Positions 5,585 through 6,620 of a stretch of 6,620 nt of DNA are shown here, one piece after another; the stretch's first letter is position 1, and every line of letters begins with the position of its first letter. Source of the DNA: Phycisphaerae bacterium. GTDB lineage: Bacteria > Planctomycetota > Phycisphaerae > UBA1845 > UTPLA1. The notes under the pieces are model-generated. The model made no database searches. It was not told the origin of the DNA and worked only from the letters and a program-made list of their open reading frames with translations. The position numbers and the translations under genes were made by a program. The DNA lies in NCBI GenBank assembly GCA_029259995.1, contig JAJDEC010000378.1, forward strand, positions 1-6,620, given 5' to 3'.

Positions 5585-6620
5585 CTACACGCCTGACGCG
5601 GTCTGAAGGCGTTGACGATTGGCGTTCGGGGCCGCCGGCTCGCTTCGCTGGAAGCCACTGAGTTCTTCGACGCTGATGCTGATGAAATCGGCGGCCTCCT
5701 GTTCGGATCGGATCTTGTCCACGATCCCGTCTGCGGTGTTGCACGGCACTACGACCTCCAGGCGAACGTCGTCTTGCGCGGACCCGACATCGGCGAATCC
5801 GGATTCCGTCGGCCGGACGATCCGGCACGGCATGACTGTAACAGGACTGCCGCTGAGTTCTGCGATCGTGCGTTCGATCGATTCGGCGAACTGGCGGCTC
5901 GTCACGAATGTGATTCGTTTCATTTTTCCAATGCCGGCGCGACGTGCGGAGAGCTGGTGATTCGCCAGGGGCTGATGCATGTCGAGTCCCACAACGTCCA
6001 GCGTGAGGCCTTCGGCATGGAAGTCGTCTTGCATCTCGTGGAGCTTCTCCATCACGCTGTGATCGACCAGCTTCGTTTCGGAAAGATCGAGAACAATGTT
6101 CTGATGCATTGTCAGCCCCAGCTCCATGAGCTGGCGACGGAACGGAATCCAGTTGCTGAAGACGGCCGACTGCTTCGCCCGAATGATGCATGTGTCGTTG
6201 TTCTGCGGCTCGACTTCCAGATAGGGCTTAAACAGCGATCGCATCGGTACGCCGTTGATCATGTGAATGATCACCTTGATGAGGATACCGATCCCGATGC
6301 CGATCAGGAGATCCGTGGCCAGGACGGCGACGATCGTTGCAAAGAAGATGACCAACTGTTCGCGCCCGATGCGCCAGACATTGATGAATTCCTTCGGATG
6401 GGCGAGGCGAAAGCCGGTATAGACCAGCATCGCCGCCAGTGCGGCAAGCGGTATTCGATGCAGAAACGTCGGAATCAGGGCGACACAGGCGAGCAGGAAG
6501 ACGCTGTGCCACATGTCGGCGAATCGTGTTCTTGCACCGTTGTCGATGTTGGCCCGACTGCGCACGATCTCGGAGATCATGGGCAATCCGCCGACCATCG
6601 CCGCGCCGAGGTTTCCGATG
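5585..6620 (-). CDS. SulP/SLC26 anion transporter C-terminal part with STAS and PII-like domains (start outside window)
   Basis: This is an inner-membrane anion transporter of the SulP family (sulfate, bicarbonate or similar). The frame remains open to the right edge, so the N-terminus is missing; the ATG at 6598 is internal, preceded in frame by IGNLGAA. Numbering from that Met, GGLPMISEIVRSRANI (3-18) is a SulP signature of the late core. Hydrophobic segments follow at about 31-48, 50-66 and 81-112. A STAS domain spans about 120-215, with the DLSETKLVDHS strand-loop-helix core at 171-181. Residues 226-314 (bases 5657-5923) read as a PII-like fold: MKRITFVTS, a helix, VTVMPCRIV, a loop in the T-loop position, then VRLEVVVPCNTADGIVDKI and a last strand ISISVEEL. 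A Pro/Asn/Gln-rich tail ends at TAG (5585-5587). SulP and STAS are firm; the PII-like call is by pattern. The classical PII Gly-rich B-loop is not evident. Substrate is unknown. The gene is convergent with the efflux operon and likely independent of it. Confidence 0.93.
   Translation of the reverse strand, partial: IGNLGAAMVGGLPMISEIVRSRANIDNGARTRFADMWHSVFLLACVALIPTFLHRIPLAALAAMLVYTGFRLAHPKEFINVWRIGREQLVIFFATIVAVLATDLLIGIGIGILIKVIIHMINGVPMRSLFKPYLEVEPQNNDTCIIRAKQSAVFSNWIPFRRQLMELGLTMHQNIVLDLSETKLVDHSVMEKLHEMQDDFHAEGLTLDVVGLDMHQPLANHQLSARRAGIGKMKRITFVTSRQFAESIERTIAELSGSPVTVMPCRIVRPTESGFADVGSAQDDVRLEVVVPCNTADGIVDKIRSEQEAADFISISVEELSGFQRSEPAAPNANRQRLQTASGV

Noticed and set aside
5508..6191. Long minus-strand frame (227 codons) overlapping the SulP gene, ending in a protein-like PWFKNFETTV
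   Set aside because: It lies almost wholly antisense-frame within the firmly assigned SulP/STAS/PII frame, and its composition is Arg/His/Pro-rich as expected for a shifted frame of GC-rich coding DNA. The SulP frame reaches a natural stop, so no frameshift into this frame is needed.
1..6620. CRISPR arrays, tRNA/rRNA genes, transposases or attachment sites
   Set aside because: No regularly spaced repeats, cloverleaf-like sequence, rRNA-like conserved tracts or transposase/integrase motifs were seen; the window is almost wholly occupied by four large genes.

Overview
This window looks like chromosomal DNA of a diderm (Gram-negative type) bacterium with roughly 60% GC. It encodes an outer-membrane factor, a lipoprotein-type periplasmic adaptor and an inner-membrane RND pump, and that set only makes sense in a two-membrane cell. 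The OMF and SulP variants resemble sequences I associate with Planctomycetota. That is an impression, not a demonstrated placement, and no rRNA or taxonomic marker is present.

Positions 1-5324 (+ strand) hold a tripartite efflux operon in the order OMF (TolC/CzcC-like, 5' end outside the window), a 33-codon micro-ORF, the periplasmic adaptor (HlyD/CusB-type), and the RND permease (CzcA/CusA-like, 1019 aa). Gaps are 1, 11 and 35 bp, with no terminator-like hairpin between genes, so one transcript is likely. The pump would take substrate from the inner membrane or periplasm and pass it through the adaptor-sealed channel to the outside. The permease belongs to the heavy-metal (HME) branch, but its substrate cannot be named: of the three CusA copper/silver methionines (from a recalled alignment), only one is obviously retained.

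Positions 5325-5584 are a tail-to-tail intergenic region. I see no convincing gene there, but there are nested inverted repeats and a short direct repeat.

Positions 5585-6620 (- strand) hold the C-terminal part of a SulP/SLC26 anion transporter whose start lies beyond the right edge. Its last transmembrane segments are followed by a STAS domain and then by about 90 residues that read like a PII-like (GlnB/SbtB-type) signalling domain. It is convergent with the efflux operon, so it is probably regulated separately.

The two points most worth following up are the micro-ORF between the OMF and adaptor genes, a candidate small membrane subunit of the efflux pump, and the apparent SulP-STAS-PII fusion, which would be an anion (possibly bicarbonate) transporter with its own nucleotide-sensing module.
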